A DNA stretch of 64,000 bases from Galeruca laticollis (taxonomy: Eukaryota; Arthropoda; Insecta; Coleoptera; Chrysomelidae): positions 95,425,415 to 95,489,414 of the forward strand of contig OY998176.1 in the NCBI GenBank assembly GCA_963921935.1, in the 5' to 3' direction. Below the pieces are notes generated by a model, which was not told where the DNA came from, searched no databases, and saw only the letters and a list, made by a program, of their open reading frames with translations. Every line of letters starts with the position of its first letter. The first letter of the stretch is position 1. Positions 10,281 through 22,560 of the stretch are shown here, piece after piece. Made by a program: the position numbers and the translations under genes.

Positions 10281-12284
10281 AGTAAGTTTGAAAACCGAAT
10301 ATTTAGGAACGTATAGATATGATCCCGAAATGATGAACTTCACTTACAAGGGATTGAGCTGAAAGCATTCCTTCACTTCAGTAGTCAGACTTATTGGAGT
10401 GAATTCAAGTACAGAGCATATTTCCGATACCTTCATTAAATATTTTTCGTAAGTTAAGGTATCTTATATCCCTTCAGTGCTGACGTAAGCTCCTCCAATC
10501 ACATCATAGTCAAATTCGTCACCGTTGTCAAACTATGATACGATGGTGCTTCAAGCAAAGAAAATATGTCTCCTAGATTACAGACTTCTTCCTAACATGT
10601 CTCTGATGTTAGATTGGTAGCCAAATAAATTTGTACTTGACGTCCAGCGAAGTCCATAAATTAATAGAATCTACTTGCCATCGGAAACTCAATTTGTAAA
10701 TATATTATGTTCCACAATAGAGCCCTTTTTTGTTCCCCGGGATATATACAAACACGGATGTACAATTTGGTATCCTGATGTTCTTTTATCTTTATATGTT
10801 TGAAAGTATGTTTTACATTCTGACACATCTTTCATATCTTATAGCGAAACTCAAGTTAAATCGCGTGCTCTAATACTCCCGAACTGAAGTGCAACTCACA
10901 AATTTTAATGAAGCGTGCATTGAAAGTTACGTACCTCTACACATTATATTCGAAACGAGTCTGAGACTTATTGCACAACCTGTCAGTTTCTCATTTGGCA
11001 ATCTTTAGAATACCTAGGAAATCTGTGAAATATGAATAGTTTCATGAAATGAGTTGGGCATGATAAATAAAAACCAATCATTGTATGAAATCCAAAATTT
11101 TAAACATTATATACAAAAACAAACATTTCCTAATATCTCGTTATTTAACGGTTGACTATGGTATTTTTTATGTTATATATGTATGCCACAAGAGATATTT
11201 CAAGTGAATATGCCCATTATTTTACTTTATGTACAATGTGGCAGCATAATTTATTGTTATTCTTCACATATCTCTACCGATTCAAACGCTTCCAATTAAT
11301 ATCTCCGGTAAACTGTGTACATCACTTTGATAATGCAAATTATTTTCTAGTCGAAGATGTTTACCAAATTTTATAATTAATTGTATAGGATAATTGTAAA
11401 TAATTATTATTTAATAAGATGATTTTTATAGACTAATTGACGAAGAGGAAATTTGCTAGGAAATGAATGAGATAAATCAATAATATATTGTATGTTTAAC
11501 AAAACTAGCACAATTATGTAAAGAGTGTACATACACATTTTTTTCGAATACATATTTATTTGATAAATGTGATTATTCCTGTGGATGAAAAGGTTTTTAA
11601 AAAATCTTTGAGAAATATTATCATTCAATATGGGCATCTTTAATGTTTAAAATCTACATTATGTCTCTGTAAGACCTAAGTAATTATTGTAAACAACTCA
11701 ATAAAGTGTTTATGCTATGAAATTTTGTTTCAATGTACCTTTATTTATATTCCATTCAAACTGAACCAAAACGTAGGTATAATTCTTCTATGCCATTGAG
11801 GTTCATAGATAAAGACTGGTTCAGCTACCAGTATTTGTATAATGCTTCCTTTCGTGGATATCCAGTAATATACAAAAAATCTACGAAATTGGTATATGAT
11901 CATCTAAGTATGACAAGCAGCTTGATTCTAAATCTCTCCTGTAACTACGGATAAAATAAATCATTGGAAATATCTGTTCATAATTTTTTGACCGAGATTT
12001 GGAAAGCATGTGAACTACTTAACTAAAAAGTGTTGATGACAAGGAGATAGAAGAAAGATTTTTGTTGCAGCTCTTGAATTCATAGAAATATTATATCTTC
12101 ATTTTCAACATAGACCCTGTCAGTGGGAGAAGGCAGAAAAATTGAGACGGATTTTGTAAATTTCTGTTTATTTTCATACCACCTCCACAAAAATGTTAGT
12201 AGATGTAATGATAAAATTAAATTTTGTATTGCTATAACATGAGAGGGAAAAATGGTTGATTCATTACATGACTAACTTAAAAAA
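10281..12284. other. AT-rich stretch without a recognised gene
   Basis: Only short frames (at most about 76 codons, for example 11407-11637 minus and 11733-11954 plus) without family motifs. I see nothing that supports a gene or a repeat boundary here. Confidence 0.5.
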
Positions 12285-14325
12285 GGATGCGGAAATGATA
12301 AAACTGTTGATAGGAAAATAGGAAATGGATGACCAGTTTTTATTAGTGTTTTTAAATGAAACTCACGGTCTCTAGTTTTTATACTAGAATAGAGCCAGCC
12401 AAAGGTTTAACTGATGATTTATTGGAAAATCACTTCAATACGGTAAGACATGGGAAAGTTGCAGTAAACTTTAATGCTTCAGTAACAACAGCATTAAGAA
12501 TAATAAGAAAATCTGATTTAAAGAATTGTACTAGTGTAGCATTAAAATTAAAAGGAAAGGAAATGATTAAACTGTTGATAGGAAATTAGGAAATGGATGA
12601 CCACTTTTTACACTAGAATAGAGCTAGCCAAAGGTTTAACTGATTATTTATTGGAAAATCACTTTAATACGGCAAGACATGAGAAAGTTGCAGTAAACTT
12701 TAATGCTTCAGTAACAACAGCATTAAGAATAATTAGAAAAACTGCTTTAAAGAATTGTACTAGTGTAGCATTAAAATTGAATGAAAAGGAAATGATAAAA
12801 CTGTTGATAGGAAAATAGGAAATGGATGACCAGTTTTTACACTAGAATAGAGCTAGCCAAAGGTTTAACTGGTTATTTATTGGAAAATCACTTTAATACG
12901 GCAAGACATGGGAAACTCGCAGTAAACTTTAATGCTTCAGTAACATCAGCATTAAGAATAATTAGAAAATCTGCTTTAAAGAATTGTACTAGTGTAGCAT
13001 TGAAACTAAATGAAAAGGAAATGATAGAACTGTTGATAGGAAAATAGGAAATGGATGACCAGTTTTGACACTAGAATAGAGCTAGCCAAAGGTTTAACTG
13101 GTTATTAATTGGAAAATCTCTTTAATACGGCAAGACATGGGAAACTCGCAGTAAACTTTAATGCTTCAGTAACAACAGCATTAAAAATAATTAGAAAATC
13201 TGATTTAAAGAAATGTACTAATGTGGCATTAAAATTAAAAGGGAAGGAATGATAAAACTGTTGATAGGAAAATAGGAAATGAATGACCAGTTTTTACACT
13301 AGAATAGAGCTAGCCAAAGGTTTAACTGATTATTTATTGGAAAATCACTTTATTATGGCAAGACATGGGAAAGTTGCAGTAAACTTTAATGCTTCAGTAA
13401 CAACAGCATTAAGAATAATTAGAGAATCTGATTCAAAGGATTGTACTAGTGCAGCATTAAAATTAAAAGGAAAGGAAATGATAAAACTGTTGATAGGAAA
13501 ATGGGAAATGGATGACCAGTTTTTACACTAGAATAGAGCTAGCCAAAGGGTTAACTGATTATTTATTGGAAAATCACTTTAATAAGGCAAGACATGGGAA
13601 AGTTGCAGTAAACTTTAATGCTTCAGTAACAACAGCATTAAGAATAAATTGTACTAGTGTAGCATTAAAATTAAAAGGAAAGGAAATTATAAAACTGTTG
13701 ATAGGAAAATAGGAAATGGTTAACAATTTTTACACTAGAATAGAGCTATCCAAAGGCTTAACTGATTATTTATTGGAAAATCACTTTAATACGGCAAGAC
13801 ATGGGAAAGTTGCAGTAAACTTTACTGCTTCAGTAACAACAGCATTAAGAATAATTAGAAAATCTGATTCAAAGAAATGTACTAGTGTAGCATTAAAATG
13901 AAAAGGAAAGGAAATGATAAAACTGTTGATAGGAAAATAGGAAACGGATGACCAGTTTTTACACTAGAATAGAGCTAGCCAAAGGTTTAACTGATTTTTT
14001 TATTGGAAAATCACTTTAATACGGCAAGACATGGAAAACTTGCAGTAAACTTTAATGCTTCAGTAACAACAGCATTAAGAATAATTAGAAAATCTGATTT
14101 GAAGAATTGTACTAGTGTAGCATTAAAATTAAAAGGAAAGGAAATGATAAAACTGTTAATAGGAAAATAGGAAATGAATAACCAGTTTTTACACTAGAAT
14201 AGAGCTAGCCAAAGGTTTAACTGATTATTTATTGGAAAATCACTTTAATACGGCAAGACATGGGAAACTTAGACTTAGAAAAACTGATTCAAAGAATTAT
14301 ACTTATGTAGCATTAAAATTACAAA
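12285..14325. repeat. Tandem array of a ~229-bp unit, about nine copies
   Basis: The landmark ACTAGAATAGAGC recurs at 12383, 12612, 12841, 13070, 13298, 13527, 13734, 13963 and 14193, a period of 228-230 bp. The exception is a 207-bp unit starting at 13527, which lost about 22 bp. A partial unit end begins the array (12285-12341) and the last unit has lost an internal block. Copies are roughly 92-97% alike by eye. Each unit holds a 66-82 codon plus-strand frame (for example 12597-12818) beginning near FYTRIELAKGL and ending LLIGK. The period is not a multiple of three, so the units do not join into one long frame. Confidence 0.93.
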
Positions 14326-14528
14326 AATTGCTACAAAATTTTAATAAAAAAGAAGAACGTTTACAGTTTAACAAAATGTAGAAACGAGATGTACGTAATT
14401 CAGAATTTAAGCAGTTCAAACAAATAAACTAACAAATAGATTATAGACTATGGTAGCAGAAACAGACCGACGTCAAATAAAATGAAACAAAAAAACAAAT
14501 TCCGGCCATGAAAGTTTACATTCAATAA
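14326..14528. other. Short AT-rich gap, no gene seen
   Basis: Sequence between the tandem array and the Tc1-like fragment. It has no frame or repeat I can identify. Confidence 0.4.
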
Positions 14529-14826
14529 TTAATAACGTGTTACAGCTCTAATAATATTAATACCTTCTTGTAATCTTGTAGACATTGAGTCAATTACATT
14601 TAATGTTAAATTTTCATCTTCTGTTAAGCTTTCACAGGTGTGTTCTATTTGTGTCCATAAGTATCCGTTGTTTTGTGTCATTACATTGAATTTTTTTACC
14701 ATAAGTCCCCAAACATTCTCTATTGGATTATAATCTGGAGTATTAGTGACCCATGGAAGCCTGTCAATGTTATTTTGAACAATATAATTGCGTACACAGC
14801 GAGTAGTGTGCACTGAGCAATTGTCA
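14529..14826 (-). pseudogene. Tc1-like transposase, C-terminal fragment
   Basis: The minus-strand frame starts inside the catalytic core at the second aspartate motif (DNCSVHTTRCV). It continues to the glutamate motif NPIENVWG about 35 residues later, the spacing of Tc1-type DDE transposases. It ends with a helical tail of about 60 residues and a stop near 14529. An in-frame stop lies just upstream of the aspartate motif, and the N-terminal two thirds are absent. No terminal inverted repeat is evident next to it. Confidence 0.82.
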
Positions 14827-15015
14827 TGGCAAGATTAGCAACATGATACCCCTCCCCCCATAAACAAAATATCGCTCTAAAGAGATTTAAAAGGAAACAA
14901 ATACTGCTCAACTTCATCAATTTCAATATATTAGAAAAAATTTGAATATATGAACGATGAAATAAAACAATATAGTTTGTTTAAATCTTCATATATTTGA
15001 ACTATTGTTCAATTC

Positions 15016-15060
15016 AAACTTGTTGACGCGTTTCACTAACACAGTAGCTTTGTCAAAACG
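15016..15060 (-). ncRNA. Hammerhead-like motif (degenerate), PLE1 left arm
   Basis: Mirror image of 18301-18345; see that entry for the pairing. The arm's 3' non-coding end carries the same bases. Confidence 0.25.
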
Positions 15061-15184
15061 AATGAAGGTAAAATATAAAAATGTCTTAATATATACAGTG
15101 CTAAATCTATTTACTAAGGTTAAAAATGGTATTAAAAGATATTACCTGGAAATTCATTCACTACAAACATTCCTAAGCTATCTT

Positions 15185-16751
15185 CTAGGTAAAGAGGTTC
15201 AATGAAGGAGACTGATTGATATCTATTTGGTCGTTAAGGAGATTACCTGAATATTTATTTTTATTAATCTCTAGGGCTTCTAATAAATTGAAAGTAAAGG
15301 ATTTACCGACTACATGGAGAATTTCAAAATTTGGGTCGAAAATGTGTTGGTTTTCTAATAAATGATTTGAATAGTTAGAATCTAATTTTTTGTTGTCATA
15401 GCTACGTTTGTGTTCCGAAATTCTAGTTTTAAAATTTCTAAAAGTTCTACCGATATAAATTTTATCACAATTGTCATTACCACATTTTAATTTATAAATT
15501 CCTGATTTGTTTAATTTTGAAGATTTAGATTTAATGTTTTTAATGAATTTCGATAAATTGTGATCAGTTTTAAAGGAAATATTCATGTCTAAAGTTTCTA
15601 AAAATGATTTAATTTTTAAGGATGGTGTTCCAAAGTATGTTAAGCTTTTAAATTGTCTATTATTTTTATCTGAAGGGAATACTTGTTCTAAAGTCTGTTT
15701 TTTTATTTTTTTATTTATGATATTGTCAATTAAATTTGGATCTTAATTATTATTAACTGCTATTTGTTTTATGATATTTAATTCTTTGGTATAATTATTA
15801 ATATTTAATGGGACTGTTAGGAGTCTGTGTATCATACTATTGAAAGCTGCTAGTTTATGACTGAATGGGTGGACCGAAATATTATGAATTGTAATATCTG
15901 TATGTGATGGTTTATGAAATATATAAAAATCATGTTTATTATTTATATTCGAAATTGTAAGGTCTAGAAAGTTTATAGACTTATTTTGTTCAAGTTCTAC
16001 GGTAAATTTGATATTATTGTGAATCGAGTTTATGTAAGTAATGAAGCTCTCTAATTGTCTATTTGTACCGATGAAGCTAGCTAAAATGTCGTCCACATAC
16101 CGGTGCCAGTACATAAATTTTTTACTAAGGGGGTGTTCATGAATTATTTTTTCTATATTATCCATGAATATTTCTGCTAGTAGGGGGCTGAGAGGGTTGC
16201 CCATAATCAAACCATCTTTACCGCTATAAACCTCTCCATTGAAATGAAAATAATTTTGATTCAAACACACTTTTAATAAAGTAAGGATATCAGAGTGAAT
16301 TATAGGATTATCATTATTGTATGTGAGCAAGTTATCAACAAGAGTTATAGTTTCTTTAGGAGGTATACTAGGGAATAGATTTGTTACATCGAACGATATG
16401 AATTTAGAATTATGGGGTAGTATTATATCTTGAATATTATTAATTATTTCCGTTGAGTTTTTAACTGAAAATCGAGGTATGAATGAACAATATTTAGAAA
16501 TGACATCTATGAGAATCTTTGAAATTTTGAATGAAGGTGCTGTGAAATGAGGAACAACTGGCCTGATATGGTACCCCTCTTTATGGAGTTTAATTAATGA
16601 ATAAAGTTCAGGGTGTTGCGGATTGGGTAAAAATAATTTATATTTTTTTTTATCGTTAATTATTGATTCTACGTTATCTACTGCTAATTTTATTTCTCTC
16701 TGAAATTTATTAGTTGGGACTTTTTTAAGGGTCTCAAAATTGCTTGCCTGA
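15185..16751 (-). pseudogene. PLE1 left-arm RT / GIY-YIG protein, broken
   Basis: RT motifs on the minus strand: FDVTNLFPSIP near 16390, GLIMGNPLSPLLAEIFMD near 16190 and the catalytic box HRYVDDILASF near 16090. These are followed by the GIY-YIG nuclease (SGIYKLKCGN and KIYIGRTFRNFKTRI) near 15440-15510. The frame is cut by at least two changes. A stop at about 15740 stands where the right arm has a tyrosine codon in the NNYDPN stretch, and a frame break lies between the RT and GIY-YIG ORFs near 15590-15740. The N-terminus beyond 16751 is absent. Confidence 0.88.
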
Positions 16752-18178
16752 CTGAACTTTATTCATTAATTAAACTCCATAAAGAGGGGTACCCTATCAG
16801 GCCAGTTGTTTCTTATTTCACAGCACCTTCATTCAAAATTTCGAAGATTCTCATAGATGTCATTTCTAAATATTGTTCATTCATACCTCGTATTCCAGTT
16901 AAAAACTCAACGGAATTAATTAATAATATTCAAGATATAATACTACCCCATAATTCTAAATTCATATCGTTCGATGTAACAAATCTATTCCCTAGTATGC
17001 CTCCTAAAGAAACTATAACTCTTGTTGATAACTTGCTCACATACAATAATGTTAATCCTATAATTCACTCTGATATCATTACTTTATTAAAAGTGTGTTT
17101 GAATCAAAATTATTTTCGGTTCAATGGAGAGGTTTATAGCAGTAAAGATGGTTTGATTATGGGCAACCCTCTCAGCCCCCTACTAGCAAAAATATTCATG
17201 GATAATATAGAAAAAATAATTCATGAACACCCCCTTAGTAGAAAATTTATGTACTGGCACCGATATGTGGACGACATTTTAGCTAGCTTCATCGGTACAA
17301 ATAGACAATTAGAGAGCTTCATTACTTACATAAACTCGATTCACAATAATATCAAATTTACCGTAGAACTTGAACAAAATAAGTCTTTAAACTTTCTAGA
17401 CCTTACAATTTCAAATATAAATAATAAACATGATTTTTCTATATTTCATAAACCATCACATACAGATATTACAATTCATAATAGTTCGGTCCACCCATTC
17501 AGTCATAAACTAGCAGCATTCAATAGTATGATACACAGACTCTTAACAGTCCCATTAAATATTAATAATTATACCAAAGAATTGAATATCATAAAACAAA
17601 TAGCAGTTAATAATAATTACGATCCAAATTTAATTGACAATATCATAAATAAAAAGATAAAAAAACAGACTTTAGAACAAGTATTCCCTTCAGATAAAAA
17701 TAATAGACAATTTAAAAGCTTAACATACTTTGGAACACCATCCTTAAAAAATAAATCATTTTTAGAAACTTTAGACATGAATATTTGCTTTAAAACTGAT
17801 CACAATTTATCCAAATTCATTAAAAATAATAAATCTAAACGTTCAAAATTAAACAAATCAGGAATTTATAAATTAAAATGTGGTAATGACAATTGTGATA
17901 AAATTTATATCGGTAGAACTTTTAGAAATTTTAAAACTAGAATTATGGAACACAAACGTAGCTATGACAACAAAAAATTAGATTCTAACTATTCAAATCA
18001 TTTATTAGGAAACCAACACATTTTCCACCCAAATTTTGGAATTCTCCATGTAGTCGGTAAATTCTTTAGTTTAAATTTATTAGATGCCCTAGAGATTAAC
18101 AAAAATAAATATTCAGGTAATCTCTTTAACCACCAAATATATATCAATCAGTCTCCTTTATTGAACCTCTTTACCTAG
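16752..18178 (+). CDS. PLE1 right-arm RT and GIY-YIG endonuclease, 5'-truncated but open
   Basis: The frame is open from the arm start; an internal ATG at about 17000 gives 393 residues. RT motifs: LIKLHKEGYPIRP, FDVTNLFPSMP, LIMGNPLSPLLA and HRYVDDILASF. A GIY-YIG domain follows (SGIYKLKCGN, IYIGRTFRNFKTRI, asparagine near the end), and the protein ends LNLFT. Penelope proteins combine a telomerase-related RT with this nuclease, which nicks target DNA. The N-terminal part of the RT and upstream domain are missing, so the copy is not complete, although the remaining frame has no stop. Confidence 0.85.
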
Positions 18179-18300
18179 AAGATAGCTTAGGAATGTTTGT
18201 AGTGAATGAATTTCCAGGTAATATCTTTTAATACCATTGTTAACCTTAGTAAATAGATTTAGCACTGTATATATTAAGACATTTTTATATTTTACCTTCA

Positions 18301-18345
18301 TTCGTTTTGACAAAGCTACTGTGTTAGTGAAACGCGTCAACAAGT
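18301..18345 (+). ncRNA. Hammerhead-like motif (degenerate), PLE1 right arm
   Basis: TTGACAA stands where CUGANGA is expected, followed by a weak CTA/TAG stem, GAAA, a tiny CG/CG stem, then GTC and AAC that can pair with GTT upstream. The order matches an open-stem-I hammerhead with minimal stem III. C3 and G8 of the core are changed, so it is probably inactive. Confidence 0.3.
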
Positions 18346-18413
18346 TTGAATTGAACATTAGTTCAAATATATGAAGATTTAAACAAACTATATTGTTTTA
18401 TTTCATCGTTTAG

Positions 18414-18816
18414 TATGGATCTTCATCAAGTAAAAGCCTCATCTATTCAATATTTGAATACATATTTAGTAATGCATTCTAATTACAGTTAAATAAGTGT
18501 GGAAAACTACTATCATTTAATCCGATCAAATTTCTTTGTAAACTTCGGTTGAATAAATATTTATTCATGAGAATACCCTCAATAAATTGTACCCTATAAA
18601 ACGTTCCATATATAGTTTTCCACTAAAGTTAGTTGGTATCCATGGTAGCAATATAAGAAGTATTGACTATATGCTTATTACAATATTTCATGGCAACAAT
18701 CAAGCAGTACCCACAAGATAATAAGGAATGTTAATTGCTTGGAATATGCCAATAAAACTTTTAATGGCACGCTTGATTGCCACAATCTTCTATTTATTTG
18801 CTATAATCTAGACTCG
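18414..18816. other. AT-rich gap, no gene seen
   Basis: Between PLE1 and the hAT element. No frame or motif stands out. Confidence 0.4.
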
Positions 18817-20534
18817 CATTGGTTCCCAACGGGGGCGATACCGCCTCCCTGTGGGCGCTGCAGCCTTTTAGAAGGGTGGTAGCGGATTCAGAAGCAAATA
18901 ATAAGCAGTCAAGAGGAATGGTGAAATGAAAATAATTTAATAAGGGTTAATAAGCAGTTTTAAATTAGCATTAATAATAATACTAATAATTATAGTAATT
19001 TCTTATAGTTCAGAATAGAAATATATGAGTTGTCCTCGCACGTTGATAAGCGAACGCGCGATGTTCATAGAAAATAACATGTTTCGACATGTTCGCATAC
19101 AGACAAGTTGAATCATGCACGAAATGAAACGTATAAAAGCAACAGCTCTACGAATTTTTTGTTAGTTAGTTGTATGTGCTTGGCCGCGATATATAGTCGT
19201 GAATCATAAGCTCTGCCGTAGTAAATAATCGTGAGTGGTGTGTCATTTTATAAACATTACTATCTACAAATCTATAGAGAATTTAATTTTTGTATGAAAA
19301 TGGCTGAATCTACTCCCAAATAAAAAAGAAATGCTGGCAATACAGTATTGAATATTCAAAATATGGATTTGCGGAATCTTCTACAAACAAATCATTACCT
19401 ATGTGTTCAATTTGCCGAAATTTTTTTTCAAATGAAGCTATGAAACCTTCTAGGCTAGAAGAGCATTTACTTAAAATGCATCCTGATAAGAAGAACAAAG
19501 ATATATTCTATTTTCAAGAACTCGAAAAACAATATTTGAAACAGCCCAACTATATCAAACCTTTTTGCATCGTCTTCTAAACGAGACGATGATGGGCTAC
19601 GAGCCTCATATAACATTTCATTGTTAATCGCAAAGTCAGGAGAACCACACACCATTGGCGAGGAATTAATTTTGCCGGCAGTCGAAGAGATATTGAAAAC
19701 TGTTCTCCATCGTAAGACACCACTTGATATCATTAAAAAAAATTCTCTCAGTAATAATTCAGTGCAAAGAAGAATAGATGAAATGGCAAATGACGTTGAA
19801 ATATCATTATGCGATTACCTAAAGACTTGCAAACTTTCCATTCAACTCGATGAATCAACTCTACCAAGTAACGCAGCTCTACTCTTATTATTTGCTAAGA
19901 ATTTGGAATCTGATACAAAGGGACATTCTATATTTAATATCATGCAAAAATTTTTTCAAGAGAAAGAAATTCCTATTAGCAATATTTTGTCTGCTGCCTC
20001 TGATGGTGCTCCAGAAATGACCCGGCGTCATAAGGGTTTTATAGCACATTTGAGAAAAGCAGTGCCAAATGTACTCGCTGTACATTGTATTATTCACCGT
20101 CAGCATTTGGTTGCAAAAAAATTTAATGAACGTCTGCATGCGTCCCTCAATAACGTTATTAAAGCAATCAATATCATTAGAAGCAATTCATTGAATGACC
20201 GTTTGTTTCATAAGCTTTGTAATGAAAATGATGAAGACTACAATCGCTTGCTGCTGCACAGAAAAGTACGTTGGCTCTCTAAAGGTGTTGGTCTGAATCT
20301 TTTTTTCAATCTATTTGACTCAGTGTTGGAATTTCTTGAACAAAACGAACAATTGCGCGAAAACCTGATTACGTCAAAAAATGACATCGCTCATTTGACG
20401 GACCTGTTTCGAGTATTTAATCAAGTGAATCTACAATTGCAAGGTGGTGATTTAAATTTAATTAAAACTTGAAATGTGGAATTTTTGTTATTTTCTATAG
20501 GGGGCGGTGATGCAGAAAAGGTTGGGAACCACTG
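18817..20534 (+). mobile_element. hAT-family DNA transposon with BED finger, defective
   Basis: Terminal inverted repeats: CATTGGTTCCCAAC at 18817 and its partner GTTGGGAACCACTG ending at 20534. The CAGTGGTTCCCAAC form is typical of ZBED/SCAND3-like hATs. TCTAGA lies just outside each end (18808-18813 and 20538-20543), consistent with an eroded 8-bp target duplication centred on TCTAGA. The element is 1,718 bp and carries a transposase-derived gene broken at both ends. Confidence 0.82.
19296..20472 (+). pseudogene. hAT transposase (ZBED5/SCAND3-like), BED finger plus catalytic N-terminal part
   Basis: A BED-type zinc finger is recognisable (MCSICRNFF near 19405, then LEEHLLKMH near 19460). 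It is in a different frame from the main ORF because of about one extra T in the T5 run at 19562-19566. An earlier frame change and stop lie near 19317-19330. The catalytic region (about 19575-20472) has the family landmarks SIQLDEST, SDGAPEM with the following CHIIH-like box VHCIIHRQHLVAKKF, and LLLHRKVRWLSKG. The frame stops after DLNLIKT, where relatives continue into the C-terminal dimerisation domain, so that domain has been deleted. It could not transpose itself. Confidence 0.85.
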
Positions 20535-20855
20535 AATTCTAGAGGAACAAATGAAAAATGAATGATAAATAGGTTAGGACTTTTCGAGTTAATACTACGA
20601 AAATTATATTAGAATGAAGCATCCACCTATTTCTGGTAGATTCGATAATATTGACGCATTATGTACTCATTACTGCCTAGATCTTCGTTCTTACCTTTTT
20701 CAGTAATTTTAAAACCGTATCTAATGACTGAAAATGCAATTTTTTTTATTCAATTTAATGTGCTTGAGTAATGACCATTAGCACAAGGTACAGTAATTTG
20801 CAATAGATTATAGGTATATAATGTGGAAATAATTACAAACAATAATGAACTGTTT
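20535..20855. other. Gap without gene
   Basis: AT-rich, no frame of note. Confidence 0.4.
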
Positions 20856-22560
20856 TTAAATTTTACTCAGTAGGTTCTCTTCTTTTAGAAACTGCATGGC
20901 TATGGTGATTTGGTGTGTACTAGTAAGGATATTCTCAATGTCGGTTTTCATGCCAAGCTGCTGACGTCTTTCGGTGTAGTAGGGGCAGTCTAAGAGAATG
21001 TGTTGAATATCAAGTAGAGATTGGCAGTGTTGACAGTTTGGCTGGGGGGAAGAGGTCATAAAGTGGCCATGAGTAAATCGGGTGTGGCCAATACGCAGTC
21101 TTCTTGCGACAACCTTCTCGTTTCTCAGTAGATCGGGGATGTCAAAGTGTTCAATATTCGGATGTATTTCCTTCAAGAATGCTGTGGAATGGTTCCAGTG
21201 GTTTAGCCATTTCTTCTGTATAAGTTTTTTCATAGCGAATTTTAGGTGTAGTGGTGGATGAGGCAGCTTCTTTAATAAGGCGATCGGCGTTTTCACTACC
21301 AGTTATACCAATGTGTTATGGAATCCATATAATAGTGATAGTTACATCATGAGAAATATATGTCGTGGATGCGTTGAACAAAGGGATTATTTATGAATAA
21401 ATTGTTGATGGATTAAATAGATGACAGAGAAATTGTACAAATAGCAACTTGTTGATGGGTGATTACGCGGTGATTGAAGGCTTGTAAAATGGCGAATAGT
21501 TCACCGGTGTGAACGCTACAAGAGGCTGAAATTAGATAGGACTCAACGGCTGTTTTTGTAGTAGTAACAACACATTCGACACCAGTCTCGTTTTTTGAGG
21601 CGCCAGTGAAGAGGATCCGGTCGTTTTTCTTCGAGATTATGATTTCTAAGAAGGATTTCTTTATGAGTTCGTGACTGGTTTCTTCCTTGCTGAATACGGG
21701 GAGTGAGGTGTTACATCTTGGGAGTGTTTTGGTCCAGGGTGAGCTATGTGGGATGAGAATAGGGCTGGTTAGGGATAATTGAGTGCCAGGTATTTATTTT
21801 TGATGAGGAGGGGAATGGTATGTATGCACGGGTTGGGTGGTGGGGAGCTGAGAATGTGGGGTATTCTGGGTATTAAAGAGATACCTGGGTTGGAGGGGCT
21901 GGATGAAATCGTGAAGAAGGAGATATTGACGTCTGAGCCAGAGTGGAGGTTCATTGACTTCCAGGCCTAGGCTCTCGGCTGGACTAGTGCGAAATGCGCC
22001 TAAACAAAGTCGGATGGCAGTATTATGTACAAAGTTCAGGATTTTCAGGACGTTTGTCGGTGCTGACATAAATGCTATACTGCCATAATATAGTTTGGAT
22101 TGAATGAGAGCCTGATATATTGTCAGGAGGGTGAATTCGCTAGCTCCCCACTGATAGTGGGAGAGTGTTTTGATGATATTCAAGAATTTTAGACAGTATT
22201 ATATGGTTTCTTGGATATGGTGTTTCCATGAAAGTCGGGAGTCGAACTTCACTCCCAGAATTTTGCAGAGCTCGAAGACTGGGAGAGGGTGGTTGGTCAC
22301 TAAAATTTCAGGGTGAGGGGATGGGGCTTTTCTGCTGAATCTTATGAGTTTTGATTTTGTAGCGGAGAGAGAAAGGCCAAGTGAAGATATTCTACTATGT
22401 AATAGGTTCACAGCAGATCGAAGGAGTTGGCATGTAGAAGGAGTCGAGGCACCTTGACAGTAGATAACAAGGTCGTCTGCATACGAAGCAGATTTGACAG
22501 GGGAGGGAAAATTGTTACATAAAGGACTAATAGTTAGAATCAGTAATGTAGTGCTGAGAA
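20856..22560 (-). pseudogene. I/Jockey-like non-LTR retrotransposon: RT end, RNase H and C-terminus
   Basis: On the minus strand the catalytic ASYADDLVIY box is at about 22472-22490. After it come the RT thumb (KLIRFSRK, ILGVKFDSRLSWKHHI), the IYQALIQSKLYYG region, an RNase H-like stretch with HTGELFAI near 21490, and a C-terminal domain with RLRIGHTRFTHGH and CQHCQSLLDIQHILLDCP. The last is the CCHC-like tail common in I, Jockey and R1 groups. Frames change at about 22190, 21790 and 21300. One RNase H aspartate appears as glycine (LFTGAS). Everything upstream of the YADD region (endonuclease and RT fingers) is deleted; the sequence joins ORF1 at about 22560. Confidence 0.82.

Larger units (their letters stand above)
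14952..16751 (-). mobile_element. Penelope-like element PLE1, left arm of a head-to-head palindrome
   Basis: 14952-16611 is the inverted copy of 16752-18413. 16612-16751 is 5' coding sequence present only in this arm and forms the loop of the palindrome. The 3' end lies at the outside (left). The arms differ by scattered substitutions. The outer limit is set where AACGATGAAATAAAAC stops matching its inverted partner. The head-to-head layout with one arm more 5'-truncated is shared with PLE2 at 54686-59340. Confidence 0.88.
16752..18413 (+). mobile_element. Penelope-like element PLE1, right arm of the palindrome
   Basis: Inverted copy of 14952-16611. It begins within the RT coding region (ELYSLIKLHKEG), so it is 5'-truncated by more than the left arm. 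The 3' end is at the right, ending in AT-rich sequence shared with the left arm's outer end. Confidence 0.88.

Noticed and set aside
12285..14325. Regular repeats that might suggest a CRISPR array
   Set aside because: The units are contiguous 229-bp copies without unique spacers, in a eukaryotic, transposon-rich sequence.
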